From NCBI RefSeq assembly GCF_050948215.1, contig NW_027488577.1, positions 868,001 through 932,000 on the forward strand: a stretch of 64,000 nt of DNA, given 5' to 3'. A program made the translations under genes and the position numbers. The stretch is from Halictus rubicundus (Eukaryota > Arthropoda > Insecta > Hymenoptera > Halictidae). A model generated the notes under the pieces. The model saw nothing but the letters and a program-made list of their open reading frames with translations, was not told where the DNA came from and did no database searches. Positions 18,915-34,376 of the stretch are shown here, piece by piece. Position 1 is the first letter of the stretch, and each line of letters begins with the position of its first letter.

Positions 18915-21900
18915 ATAGAGGATAGGATAGGATAGAGGATAGGATATTATAGAGGATAGGATAGGTTAGAGGATAACATAGGGGATTGGATAGCATAGAG
19001 CATAGGGGACGATAGAGGACAGGATAGGTTTGATGATAGGATAGGAAAGAGGACAGGATAGGATACAGGATACGATATTATAGAGGATAGGATAGGATAG
19101 AGGATAGGATAGGATAGAGGATAAGATAGGATAGAGGATAGGATAGGATAGAGGATAGGATACGGATAGAGGATAGGATAGAATAGAGGATAGGATAGAG
19201 GATAGGATAGAGGATTGGATAGGATAGAGGATAGGGGATTGGATCGGATACAGGATAGGAGACGGTAGAGGATTGGATAGGATAGAGGATATGATAGAGG
19301 ATAGGATAGAGGATAGGATAGAGGATTGGATAGGATAGAGGATATTATAGGATAGAGGATAGGATAGGATAGCGGATAGGATAGGATCGAGTATAGGATA
19401 GAATTGAGGATAGGATAGGGTTGAGGATAGGATAGGAAAGAGGACAGGATAGGATAGAGGATAGGATAGGATAGAGGATATGATAGGATAGAGGATAGGA
19501 TAGGATAGAGGATAGGATAGGATAGAGGATAGGATAGGATAGAGGATAGGATAGGATAGAGGATAGGATGGTATACAGGATAGGATAGGATAGACGATAG
19601 GATAGGATAGAGGATAGGATAGGATAGAGGATAGGATAGGATAGAGGATAGGATAGGATAGAGGATAGGATAGGATAGAGGATAGGATAGGATAGAGGAT
19701 AGGATAGGATAGAGGATAGGATAGGATAGAGGATAGGATACGATAGAGGATAGGATAGAGAATAGGATAGGATAGAGGATAGGGGATTGGATCGGATACA
19801 GGATAGGAGACGGTAGAGGATTGGATAGGATAGAGGATAGGATAGGATAGAGGATATTATAGGATAGAGGATAGGATAGGATTGATGTTAGGATAGGAAA
19901 GATTACTGGATAGGATACAGGATACGATATTATAGGGGATACGATATTATAGAGGATAGGATAGGATAGAGGATAGGATAGGATAGAGGATAAGATAGGA
20001 TAGAGGATAGGATAGGATAGAGGATAGGATAGGATATAGGACAGGATAGGATAGAGCATAGGATAGGATAGAGGATAGGATAGGATAGAGGATTGGATAG
20101 GATAGAGGATACCAAAGGATAGAGGATAGGATAGGAATGAGGATAGGATAGGATAGAGGATAGGATAGGATAGAGGATTGGATAGGATAGAGGATACCAA
20201 AGGATAGAGGATAGGATAGGAATGAGGATAGGATAGGATAGAGGATAGGATAGGATAGAGGATAGGATAGGATAGAGGATAAGATAGGATAGAGGATAGG
20301 ATAGGATAGAGGATAGGATAGGATAGAGCAGGATAGGATAGAGGATAGGATAGAGGATAGGATAGAGGATTGGATAGGATAGAGGATATTATAGGATAGA
20401 GGATAGGATAGGATAGCGGATAGGATAGGATGGAGTATAGGATAGAATTGAGGATAGGATAGGGTTGAGGATAGGATAGGAAAGAGGACAGGATAGGATA
20501 GAGGATAGGATAGGATAGAGGATAGGATAGGATAGAGGATACGATACGATAGAGGATAGGATAGAGGATAGGGGATTGGATCGGATACAGGATAGGAGAC
20601 GGTAGAGGATTGGATAGGATAGAGGATATTATAGGCTAGAGGATAGGAAAGGATGGAGGATAGGATAGGATAGAGGATAAGATAGGATAGAGGATAACAT
20701 AGGGGATTGGATAGGATAGAGAATAGGAGACGGTAGAGGATTGGATAGGATTGAGGATATTATAGGATAGAGGATAGGATAGGATTGATGATAGGATAGG
20801 AAAGAGGACAGGATAGGATACAGGATACGATATTATAGAGGATACGATATTATAGAGGATAGGATAGGATAGAGGATAGGATAGGATAGGATAGAGGATA
20901 GGATAGGATAGAGGATAGGATAGGATAGAGGATAGGATAGGACAGAGGATAGGATAGGATAGAGGATAGGATAGGATAGAGGATAGGATAGGATAGAGTA
21001 TAGGATGGTATACAGGATAGGATAGGATAGACGATAGGATAGGATAGAGGATAGGATAGGATAGAGGATAGGATAGGATAGAGGATAGGATAGGATAGAG
21101 GATAGGATAGGATAGAGGATAGGATAGGATAGAGGATAGGATACGATAGAGGATAGGATAGAGAATAGGATAGGATAGAGGATAGGGGATTGGATCGGAT
21201 ACAGGATAGGAGACGGTAGAGGATTGGATAGGATAGAGGATAGGATAGGATAGAGGATATTATAGGATAGAGGATAGGATAGGATTGATGTTAGGATAGG
21301 AAAGATTACAGGATAGGATACAGGATACGATATTATAGAGGATACGATATTATAGAGGATAGGATAGGATAGAGGATAGGATAGGATAGAGGATAGGATA
21401 GGATAGTGGATAGGATAGGATAGAGGATAGGATAGGATATAGGATAGGATAGGATAGAGGATAGGATAGGATAGAGGATAAGATAGGATAGAGGATAGGA
21501 TAGGATAGAGGATATGATAGGATAGAGGATAGCATAGGATAGAGGATAGGATAGGATAGAGGATAACATAGGGGATTGGATAGGATAGAGGATAGGAGAC
21601 GATAGAGGATAGGATAGGATTGAGGATAGGATAGTAAAGAGGACAGGATAGGATACAGGATACGATATTATAGAGGATAGGATAGGATAGAGGATAGAGG
21701 ATAGGATAGGATAGAGGATAGGATAGGATAGAGGATAGGATACGGATAGAGGATAGGATAGAATAGAGGATAGGATAGAGGATAGGATAGAGGATAGGAT
21801 AGGATAGAGGATAGGATAGAATAGAGGATAGGATAGAGGATAGGATAGAGGATTGGATAGGATAGAGGATAGAGGATAGGATACGATACAGGATAGGATA

Positions 21901-23057
21901 GGATAGAGGATAGGATACGATAGAGGATAGGATAGGATAGAGGATAGGATAGGACAGAGGATAGGATAGGATAGAGGATAGGATATTATAGAGGATAGGA
22001 TAGGATAGAGGATAGGATATTATAGAGGATAGGATAGGTTAGAGGATAACATAGGGGATTGGATAGCATAGAGCATAGGGGACGATAGAGGACAGGATAG
22101 GTTTGATGATAGGATAGGAAAGAGGACAGGATAGGATACAGGATACGATATTATAGAGGACAGGATAGGATAGAGGATAGGATAGGATAGAGGATAAGAT
22201 AGGATAGAGGATAGGATAGGGTAGAGGATAGGATAGGATAGAGCAGGATAGGATAGAGGATAGGATAGAGGATTGGATAGGATAGGATAGCGGATAGGAT
22301 AGGATGGAGTATAGGATAGAATTGAGGATAGGATAGGGTTGAGTATAGGATAGGAAAGAGGACACGATAGGATAGAGGATAGGATAGGATAGAGGATAGG
22401 ATAGGATAGAGCAGGATAGGATAGACGATAGGATAGAGGATAGGATAGAGGATTGGATAGGATAGAGGACATTATAGGATAGAGGATAGGATAGGATAGC
22501 GGATAGGATAGGATGGAGTATAGGATAGAATTGAGGATAGGATAGGACAGAGGATAGGATACGATAGAGGATAGGATAGAGGATAGGGGATTGGATCGGA
22601 TACAGGATAGGAGACGGTAGAGGATTGGATAGGATAGAGGATAGGATAGGATAGAGGATATTATAGGATAGAGGATAGGATAGGATTGATGTTAGGATAG
22701 GAAAGATTACAGGATAGGATACAGGATACGATATTATAGAGGATACGATATTATAGAGGATAGGATAGGATAGAGGATAGGATAGGATAGAGGATAGGAT
22801 AGGATAGAGGATAGGATAGGATAGAGGATAGGATAGGATATAGGATAGGATAGGATAGAGGATAGGATAGGATAGAGGATAAGATAGGATAGAGGATAGG
22901 ATAGGATAGAGGATAGGATAGGATTGATGATAGGATAGAGGATAGGATAGAGGATTGGATAGGATAGAGGATATTATAGGATAGAGGATAGGATAGGATA
23001 GCGGATAGGATAGTATGGAGTATACGATTGAATTGAGGATAGGATAGGGTTGAGGAT
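18915..23057. repeat. 4.1-kb higher-order block, copy 1
   Basis: This block recurs at an offset of 4,253 bp as 23168-27310. The translated frames at 18947-20200, 21333-21569 and 22020-22472 are identical residue for residue to those 4,253 bp downstream, so the block is nearly or wholly identical over most of its length. The boundaries are by eye: on the left the match fades into generic 17-bp units near 18915, and on the right the copies part at about 23057/27310, where copy 1 has a second GGGTTGAGG unit. Confidence 0.85.
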
Positions 23058-23167
23058 AGGATAGGGTTGAGGATAGGATAGGAAAGAGGACAGGATAGGA
23101 TAGAGGATAGGATAGGATAGAGGATATGATAGGATAGAGGATAGGATAGGATAGAGGATAGGATAGG

Positions 23168-26100
23168 ATAGAGGATAGGATAGGATAGAGGATAGGATAT
23201 TATAGAGGATAGGATAGGTTAGAGGATAACATAGGGGATTGGATAGCATAGAGCATAGGGGACGATAGAGGACAGGATAGGTTTGATGATAGGATAGGAA
23301 AGAGGACAGGATAGGATACAGGATACGATATTATAGAGGATAGGATAGGATAGAGGATAGGATAGGATAGAGGATAAGATAGGATAGAGGATAGGATAGG
23401 ATAGAGGATAGGATACGGATAGAGGATAGGATAGAATAGAGGATAGGATAGAGGATAGGATAGAGGATTGGATAGGATAGAGGATAGGGGATTGGATCGG
23501 ATACAGGATAGGAGACGGTAGAGGATTGGATAGGATAGAGGATATGATAGAGGATAGGATAGAGGATAGGATAGAGGATTGGATAGGATAGAGGATATTA
23601 TAGGATAGAGGATAGGATAGGATAGCGGATAGGATAGGATCGAGTATAGGATAGAATTGAGGATAGGATAGGGTTGAGGATAGGATAGGAAAGAGGACAG
23701 GATAGGATAGAGGATAGGATAGGATAGAGGATATGATAGGATAGAGGATAGGATAGGATAGAGGATAGGATAGGATAGAGGATAGGATAGGATAGAGGAT
23801 AGGATAGGATAGAGGATAGGATGGTATACAGGATAGGATAGGATAGACGATAGGATAGGATAGAGGATAGGATAGGATAGAGGATAGGATAGGATAGAGG
23901 ATAGGATAGGATAGAGGATAGGATAGGATAGAGGATAGGATAGGATAGAGGATAGGATAGGATAGAGGATAGGATAGGATAGAGGATAGGATACGATAGA
24001 GGATAGGATAGAGAATAGGATAGGATAGAGGATAGGGGATTGGATCGGATACAGGATAGGAGACGGTAGAGGATTGGATAGGATAGAGGATAGGATAGGA
24101 TAGAGGATATTATAGGATAGAGGATAGGATAGGATTGATGTTAGGATAGGAAAGATTACTGGATAGGATACAGGATACGATATTATAGGGGATACGATAT
24201 TATAGAGGATAGGATAGGATAGAGGATAGGATAGGATAGAGGATAAGATAGGATAGAGGATAGGATAGGATAGAGGATAGGATAGGATATAGGACAGGAT
24301 AGGATAGAGCATAGGATAGGATAGAGGATAGGATAGGATAGAGGATTGGATAGGATAGAGGATACCAAAGGATAGAGGATAGGATAGGAATGAGGATAGG
24401 ATAGGATAGAGGATAGGATAGGATAGAGGATTGGATAGGATAGAGGATACCAAAGGATAGAGGATAGGATAGGAATGAGGATAGGATAGGATAGAGGATA
24501 GGATAGGATAGAGGATAGGATAGGATAGAGGATAAGATAGGATAGAGGATAGGATAGGATAGAGGATAGGATAGGATAGAGCAGGATAGGATAGAGGATA
24601 GGATAGAGGATAGGATAGAGGATTGGATAGGATAGAGGATATTATAGGATAGAGGATAGGATAGGATAGCGGATAGGATAGGATGGAGTATAGGATAGAA
24701 TTGAGGATAGGATAGGGTTGAGGATAGGATAGGAAAGAGGACAGGATAGGATAGAGGATAGGATAGGATAGAGGATAGGATAGGATAGAGGATACGATAC
24801 GATAGAGGATAGGATAGAGGATAGGGGATTGGATCGGATACAGGATAGGAGACGGTAGAGGATTGGATAGGATAGAGGATATTATAGGCTAGAGGATAGG
24901 AAAGGATGGAGGATAGGATAGGATAGAGGATAAGATAGGATAGAGGATAACATAGGGGATTGGATAGGATAGAGAATAGGAGACGGTAGAGGATTGGATA
25001 GGATTGAGGATATTATAGGATAGAGGATAGGATAGGATTGATGATAGGATAGGAAAGAGGACAGGATAGGATACAGGATACGATATTATAGAGGATACGA
25101 TATTATAGAGGATAGGATAGGATAGAGGATAGGATAGGATAGGATAGAGGATAGGATAGGATAGAGGATAGGATAGGATAGAGGATAGGATAGGACAGAG
25201 GATAGGATAGGATAGAGGATAGGATAGGATAGAGGATAGGATAGGATAGAGTATAGGATGGTATACAGGATAGGATAGGATAGACGATAGGATAGGATAG
25301 AGGATAGGATAGGATAGAGGATAGGATAGGATAGAGGATAGGATAGGATAGAGGATAGGATAGGATAGAGGATAGGATAGGATAGAGGATAGGATACGAT
25401 AGAGGATAGGATAGAGAATAGGATAGGATAGAGGATAGGGGATTGGATCGGATACAGGATAGGAGACGGTAGAGGATTGGATAGGATAGAGGATAGGATA
25501 GGATAGAGGATATTATAGGATAGAGGATAGGATAGGATTGATGTTAGGATAGGAAAGATTACAGGATAGGATACAGGATACGATATTATAGAGGATACGA
25601 TATTATAGAGGATAGGATAGGATAGAGGATAGGATAGGATAGAGGATAGGATAGGATAGTGGATAGGATAGGATAGAGGATAGGATAGGATATAGGATAG
25701 GATAGGATAGAGGATAGGATAGGATAGAGGATAAGATAGGATAGAGGATAGGATAGGATAGAGGATATGATAGGATAGAGGATAGCATAGGATAGAGGAT
25801 AGGATAGGATAGAGGATAACATAGGGGATTGGATAGGATAGAGGATAGGAGACGATAGAGGATAGGATAGGATTGAGGATAGGATAGTAAAGAGGACAGG
25901 ATAGGATACAGGATACGATATTATAGAGGATAGGATAGGATAGAGGATAGAGGATAGGATAGGATAGAGGATAGGATAGGATAGAGGATAGGATACGGAT
26001 AGAGGATAGGATAGAATAGAGGATAGGATAGAGGATAGGATAGAGGATAGGATAGGATAGAGGATAGGATAGAATAGAGGATAGGATAGAGGATAGGATA

Positions 26101-27310
26101 GAGGATTGGATAGGATAGAGGATAGAGGATAGGATACGATACAGGATAGGATAGGATAGAGGATAGGATACGATAGAGGATAGGATAGGATAGAGGATAG
26201 GATAGGACAGAGGATAGGATAGGATAGAGGATAGGATATTATAGAGGATAGGATAGGATAGAGGATAGGATATTATAGAGGATAGGATAGGTTAGAGGAT
26301 AACATAGGGGATTGGATAGCATAGAGCATAGGGGACGATAGAGGACAGGATAGGTTTGATGATAGGATAGGAAAGAGGACAGGATAGGATACAGGATACG
26401 ATATTATAGAGGACAGGATAGGATAGAGGATAGGATAGGATAGAGGATAAGATAGGATAGAGGATAGGATAGGGTAGAGGATAGGATAGGATAGAGCAGG
26501 ATAGGATAGAGGATAGGATAGAGGATTGGATAGGATAGGATAGCGGATAGGATAGGATGGAGTATAGGATAGAATTGAGGATAGGATAGGGTTGAGTATA
26601 GGATAGGAAAGAGGACACGATAGGATAGAGGATAGGATAGGATAGAGGATAGGATAGGATAGAGCAGGATAGGATAGACGATAGGATAGAGGATAGGATA
26701 GAGGATTGGATAGGATAGAGGACATTATAGGATAGAGGATAGGATAGGATAGCGGATAGGATAGGATGGAGTATAGGATAGAATTGAGGATAGGATAGGA
26801 CAGAGGATAGGATACGATAGAGGATAGGATAGAGGATAGGGGATTGGATCGGATACAGGATAGGAGACGGTAGAGGATTGGATAGGATAGAGGATAGGAT
26901 AGGATAGAGGATATTATAGGATAGAGGATAGGATAGGATTGATGTTAGGATAGGAAAGATTACAGGATAGGATACAGGATACGATATTATAGAGGATACG
27001 ATATTATAGAGGATAGGATAGGATAGAGGATAGGATAGGATAGAGGATAGGATAGGATAGAGGATAGGATAGGATAGAGGATAGGATAGGATATAGGATA
27101 GGATAGGATAGAGGATAGGATAGGATAGAGGATAAGATAGGATAGAGGATAGGATAGGATAGAGGATAGGATAGGATTGATGATAGGATAGAGGATAGGA
27201 TAGAGGATTGGATAGGATAGAGGATATTATAGGATAGAGGATAGGATAGGATAGCGGATAGGATAGTATGGAGTATACGATTGAATTGAGGATAGGATAG
27301 GGTTGAGGAT
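23168..27310. repeat. 4.1-kb higher-order block, copy 2
   Basis: Second copy of the block at 18915-23057. About 110 bp of generic satellite separates the two. Such high identity means recent duplication by unequal exchange or replication slippage, or an assembly duplication. Confidence 0.85.
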
Positions 27311-30300
27311 AGGATAGGATAGTGGATAGGAGAAGATAGAGGATAGGATAGGATAGAGGACAGGATACGATAGAGGATAGGATAGAGAATAGGATAGGAT
27401 AGAGGATAGGGGATTGGATCGGATACAGGATAGGAGACGGTAGAGGATTGGATAGGATAGAGGATAGGATAGAGGATAGGATAGAGGATAGGATAGAGGA
27501 TTGGATAGGATAGAGGATATTATAGGATAGAGGATAGGATAGGATAGCGGATAGGATAGGATCGAGTATAGGATAGAATTGAGGATAGGATAGGGTTGAG
27601 GATAGGATAGGAAAGAGGACAGGATAGGATAGAGGATAGGATAGGGTAGAGGATATGATAGGATAGAGGATAGCATAGGATAGAGGATAGGATAGGATAG
27701 AGGATAACATAGGGGATTGGATAGGATAGAGGATAGGAGACGATAGAGGATAGGATAGGATTGATGATAGGATAGGATAGATGATATTATAGGAAAGAGG
27801 ATAGGATATGATAGTGGATACGATATTATAGAGGATAGGATAGGATAGAGGATAGGATATTATAGAGGATAGGATAGGTTAGAGGATAACATAGGGGATT
27901 GGATAGCATAGAGCATAGGGGACGATAGAGGACAGGATAGGTTTGATGATAGGATAGGAAAGAGGACAGGATAGGATACAGGATACGATATTATAGAGGA
28001 TAGGATAGGATAGAGGATAGGATAGGATAGAGGATAAGATAGGATAGAGGATAGGATAGGATAGAGGATAGGATAGGATAGAGCAGGATAGGATAGAGGA
28101 TAGGATAGAGGATTGGATAGGATAGGATAGCGGATAGGATAGGATGGAGTATAGGATAGAATTGAGGATAGGATAGGGTTGAGGATAGGATAGGAAAGAG
28201 GACACGATAGGATAGAGGATAGGATAGGATAGAGGATAGGATAGGATAGAGCAGGATAGGATAGAGGATAGGATAGAGGATAGGATAGAGGATTGGATAG
28301 GATAGAGGACATTATAGGATAGAGGATAGGATAGGATAGCGGATAGGATAGGATGGAGTATAGGATAGAATTGAGGATAGGATAGGATAGAGGATAGGAT
28401 ACGATAGAGGATAGGATAGAGAATAGGATAGGATAGAGGATAGGGGATTGGATCGGATACAGGATAGGAGACGGTAGAGGATTGGATAGGATAGAGGATA
28501 GGATAGGATAGAGGATATTATAGGATAGAGGATAGGATAGGATTGATGTTAGGATAGGAAAGATTACAGGATAGGATACAGGATACGATATTATAGAGGA
28601 TACGATATTATAGAGGATAGGATAGGATAGAGGATAGGATAGGATAGAGGATAGGATAGAGGATAGGGGATTGGATCGGATACAGGATAGGAGACGGTAG
28701 AGGATTGGATAGGATAGAGGATAGGATAGAGGATAGGATAGAGGATAGGATAGAGGATTGGATAGGATAGAGGATATTATAGGATAGAGGATAGGATAGG
28801 ATAGCGGATAGGATAGGATCGAGTATAGGATAGAATTGAGGATAGGATAGGGTTGAGGATAGGATAGGAAAGAGGACAGGATAGGATAGAGGATAGGATA
28901 GGATAGAGGATATGATAGGATAGAGGATAGCATAGGATAGAGGATAGGATAGGATAGAGGATAACATAGGGGATTGGATAGGATAGAGGATAGGAGACGA
29001 TAGAGGATAGGATAGGATTGATGATAGGATAGGATAGATGATATTATAGGAAAGAGGATAGGATATGATAGTGGATACGATATTATAGAGGATAGGATAG
29101 GATACGGTATAGGATAGGATGGAGGATAGGATAGGATAGAGGATAAGATAGGATAGAGTATAACATAGGGGATAGGATAGGATAGAGGATAGGAGACGAT
29201 AGAGGATAGGATATGATTGATGATAGGATAGGAAAGATTACAGGATAGGATACAGGATACGATATTATAGAGGATACGATATTATAGAGGATACGATATT
29301 ATAGAAGATAGGATAGGATAGAGGATAGGATAGGATAGAGGATAGGATAGGATAGAGGATAGGATAGGATATAGGATAGGATAGGATAGAGGATAGGATA
29401 GGATAGAGGATAGGATAGGATAGATGATTGGATAGGATAGAGGATACCAAAGGATAGAGGATAGGATAGGATTGAGGATAGGATAGGAAAGAGGACAGGA
29501 TAGGATATAGGATACGATATTATAGAGGATACGATATTATAGAGGATAGGATAGGATAGAGGATAGGATAGGATAGAGGATAGGATAGGATAGGGGATAG
29601 AATAGGATAGAGGATAGGATAGGACAGAGGATAGGATAGGATAGAGGATAGGATAGGATAGAGGATAGGATACGGATAGAGGATAGGATAGGATAAAGGA
29701 TAGGATAGAGGATAGGATAGAGGATTGGATAGGATAGACGATATTATAGGATAGAGGATAGGATGGGATAGCGGATAGGATAGTATGGAGTATACGATAG
29801 AATTGAGGATGGGATAGGGTTGAGAATAGGATAGGAAAGAGGATAGGAGAAGATAGAGGATAGGATAGGATAGAGGATAGGATACGATAGAGGATAGGAT
29901 AGAGAATAGGATAGGATAGAGGATAGGGGATTGGATCGGATATGGGATAGGAGACGGTAGAGGATTGGATAGGATAGAGGATATTATAGGATAGAGGATA
30001 GGATAGGATTGATGATAGGATAGGAAAGATTACAGGATAGGATACAGGATACGATATTATAGAGGATACGATATTATAGAGGATAGGATAGGATAGAGGA
30101 TAGGATGGGATAGAGGATAGGATAGGATAGAGGATAGGATAGGATAGAGGATAGGATAGGATAGGATAGAGGATAGGATAGGATAGAGGATTGGATAGGA
30201 TAGAGGATACCAAAGGATAGAGGATAGGATAGGATTGAGGATAGGATAGGAAAGGGGACAGGATAGGATACAGGATGCGATATTATAGGGGATAGGATAG

Positions 30301-33300
30301 GATAGAGGATAGGATAGGATAGAGGAGAGGATAGGATAGGATAGAGGATAGGATAGGATAGAGGATAGGATAGGATAGAGGATAGGATAGGACAGAGGAT
30401 AGGATAGGATAGAGGATAGGATAGGATAGAGGATAGGATAGGATAGAGGACATTATAGGATAGAGGATAGGATAGGATAGCGGATAGGATAGGATGGAGT
30501 ATAGGATAGAATTGAGGATAGGATAGGATAGAGGATAGGATACGATAGAGGATAGGATAGAGAATAGGATAGGATAGAGGATAGGGGATTGGATCGGATA
30601 CAGGATAGGAGACGGTAGAGGATTGGATAGGATAGAGGATAGGATAGGATAGAGGCTATTATAGGATAGAGGATAGGATAGGATTGATGTTAGGATAGGA
30701 AAGATTACAGGATAGGATACAGGATACGATATTATAGAGGATAGGATAGGATAGAGGATAGGATAGGATAGAGGAGAGGATAGGATAGGATAGAGGATAG
30801 GATAGGATAGAGGATAGGATAGGATAGAGGATAGGATAGGATAGAGGATAGGATAGGATAGAGGATAGGATAGGATAGAGGATAGGATAGGATAGAGGAT
30901 AGGATAGGATAGAGGATAGGATAGGATAGAGGATAGGGTAGGATAGAGGATAGGATGGTATACAGGATAGGATAGGATAGACGATAGGATAGGATAGAGG
31001 ATAGGATAGGATAGAGGATAGGATAGGATAGCGGATAGGATAGGATGGAGTATAGGATAGAATTGAGGATAGGATAGGATAGAGGATAGGATACGATAGA
31101 GGATAGGATAGAGAATAGGATAGGATAGAGGATAGGGGATTGGATCGGATACAGGATAGGAGACGGTAGAGGATTGGATAGGATAGAGGATAGGATAGGA
31201 TAGAGGCTATTATAGGATAGAGGATAGGATAGGATTGATGTTAGGATAGGAAAGATTACAGGATAGGATACAGGATACGATATTATAGAGGATACGATAT
31301 TATAGAGGATAGGATAGGATAGAGGATAGGATAGGATAGAGGATAGGATAGGATAGAGGATAGGATAGGATAGAGGATAGGATAGGATATAGGATAGGAT
31401 AGGATAGAGGATAGGATAGGATAGAGGATAAGATAGGATAGAGGATAGGATAGGATAGAGGATAGGATAGGATAGAGGATAGGATAGGATTGATGATAGG
31501 ATAGTAAAGAGGACAGGATAGGATACAGGATACGATATTATAGAGGATAGGATAGGATAGAGGATAGGATACGGATAGAGGATAGGATAGAATAGAGGAT
31601 AGGATAGAGGATAGGATAGAGGATTGGATAGGATAGAGGATATTATAGGATAGAGGATAGGATAGGATAGAGGAGAGGATAGGATAGGATAGAGGATAGG
31701 ATAGGATAGAGGATAGGATAGGATAGAGGATAGGATAGGATAGAGGACATTATAGGATAGAGGATAGGATAGGATAGCGGATAGGATAGGATGGAGTATA
31801 GGATAGAATTGAGGATAGGATAGGATAGAGGATAGGATACGATAGAGGATAGAATAGAGAATAGGATAGGATAGAGGATAGGGGATTGGATCGGATACAG
31901 GATAGGAGACGGTAGAGGATTGGATAGGATAGAGGATATTATAGGATAGAGGATAGGATAGGATAGCGGATAGGATAGGATCGAGTATAGGATAGAATTG
32001 AGGATAGGATAGGGTTGAGGATAGGATAGGAAAGAGGACAGGATAGGATAGAGGATAGGATAGGGTAGAGGATATGATAGGATAGAGGATAGCATAGGAT
32101 AGAGGATAGGATAGGATAGAGGATAACATAGGGGATTGGATAGGATAGAGGATAGGAGACGATAGAGGATAGGATAGGATTGATGATAGGATAGGATAGA
32201 TGATATTATAGGAAAGAGGATAGGATATGATAGTGGATACGATATTATAGAGGATAGGATAGGTTAGGGTATAGGATAGGATGGAGGATAGGATAGGATA
32301 GAGGATAAGATAGGATAGAGTATAACATAGGGGATAGGATAGGATAGAGGATAGGAGACGATAGAGGATAGGATATGATTGATGATAGGATAGGAAAGAT
32401 TACAGGATAGGATACAGGATACGATATTATAGAGGATAGGATAGGATAGAGGATAGGATAGGATAGAGGATAGGATAGGATAGAGGATAGGATAGGATAG
32501 AGGATAGGATAGGATAGAGGATAGGATACGGATAGAGGATAGGATAGAATAGAGGATAGGATACGGATAGAGGATAGGATAGAATAGAGGATAGGATAGA
32601 GGATAGGATAGAGGATAGGATAGGATAGAGGATAGAGGATAGGATACGATACAGGATAGGATAGGATAGAGGATAGGATACGATAGAGGATAGGATAGGA
32701 TAGAGGATAGGATAGGACAGAGGATAGGATAGGATAGAGGATAGGATATTATAGAGGATAGGATAGGATAGAGGATAGGATATTATAGAGGATAGGATAG
32801 GTTAGAGGATAACATAGGGGATTGGATAGCATAGAGCATAGGGGACGATAGAGGACAGGATAGGTTTGATGATAGGATAGGAAAGAGGACAGGATAGGAT
32901 ACAGGATACGATATTATAGAGGATAGGATAGGATAGAGGATAGGATAGGATAGAGGATAAGATAGGATAGAGGATAGGATAGGATAGAGGATAGGATAGG
33001 ATAGAGCAGGATAGGATAGAGGATAGGATAGAGGATTGGATAGGATAGGATAGCGGATAGGATAGGATGGAGTATAGGATAGAATTGAGGATAGGATAGG
33101 GTTGAGGATAGGATAGGAAAGAGGACACGATAGGATAGAGGATAGGATAGGATAGAGGATAGGATAGGATAGAGGATAGGATAGGATAGAGGATAGGATA
33201 GAGGATAGGATAGAGGATTGGATAGGATAGAGGACATTATAGGATAGAGGATAGGATAGGATAGCGGATAGGATAGGATGGAGTATAGGATAGAATTGAG

Positions 33301-33770
33301 GATAGGATAGGATAGAGGATAGGATACGATAGAGGATAGGATAGAGAATAGGATAGGATAGAGGATAGGGGATTGGATCGGATACAGGATAGGAGACGGT
33401 AGAGGATTGGATAGGATAGAGGATAGGATAGGATAGAGGATATTATAGGATAGAGGATAGGATAGGATTGATGTTAGGATAGGAAAGATTACAGGATAGG
33501 ATACAGGATACGATATTATAGAGGATACGATATTATAGAGGATAGGATAGGATAGAGGATAGGATAGGATAGAGGATAGGATAGGATAGAGGATAGGATA
33601 GGATAGAGGATAGGATAGGATATAGGATAGGATAGGATAGAGGATAGGATAGGATAGAGGATAAGATAGGATAGAGGATAGGATAGGATAGAGGATAGGA
33701 TAGGATAGAGGATAGGATAGGATTGATGATAGGATAGTAAAGAGGACAGGATAGGATACAGGATACGATA

Positions 33771-34376
33771 TTATAGAGGATAGGATAGGATAGAGGATAG
33801 GATAGGATAGAGGATAGGATACGGATAGAGGATAGGATAGAATAGAGGATAGGATAGAGGATAGGATAGAGGATTGGATAGGATAGAGGATATTATAGGA
33901 TAGAGGATAGGATAGGATAGCGGATAGGATAGTATGGAGTATGCGATTGAATTGAGGATAGTATAGGGTTGAGGATAGGATAGGATAGTGGATAGGAGAA
34001 GATAGAGGATAGGATAGGATAGAGGATAGGATACAATAGAGGATAGGATAGAGAATAGGATAGGATAGAGGATAGGGGATTGGATCGGATACAGGATAGG
34101 AGACGGTAGAGGATTGGATAGGATAGAGGATAGGATAGAGGATAGGATAGAGGATAGGATAGAGGATTGGATAGGATAGAGGATATTATAGGATAGAGGA
34201 TAGGATAGGATAGCGGATAGGATAGGATCGAGTATTGGATAGAATTGAGGATAGGATAGGGTTGAGGATAGGATAGGAAAGAGGACAGGATAGGATAGAG
34301 GATAGGATAGGATAGAGGATATGATAGGATAGAGGATAGCATAGGATAGAGGATAGGATAGGATAGAGGATAACAT
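33771..34376. repeat. Representative of a 606-bp module present nine times
   Basis: An almost identical 606-bp module, recognised by the same 201-codon minus-strand frame, occurs at 33771, 37728, 39990, 42817, 45740, 50095, 52288, 56091 and 60835. Distances between neighbours are irregular (2,193 to 4,744 bp), so it is a mosaic part moved with different neighbours rather than a simple period. A related 202-codon variant lies at 35480 and 43975. It is not a protein gene; the frame is only a convenient tag. Confidence 0.8.
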
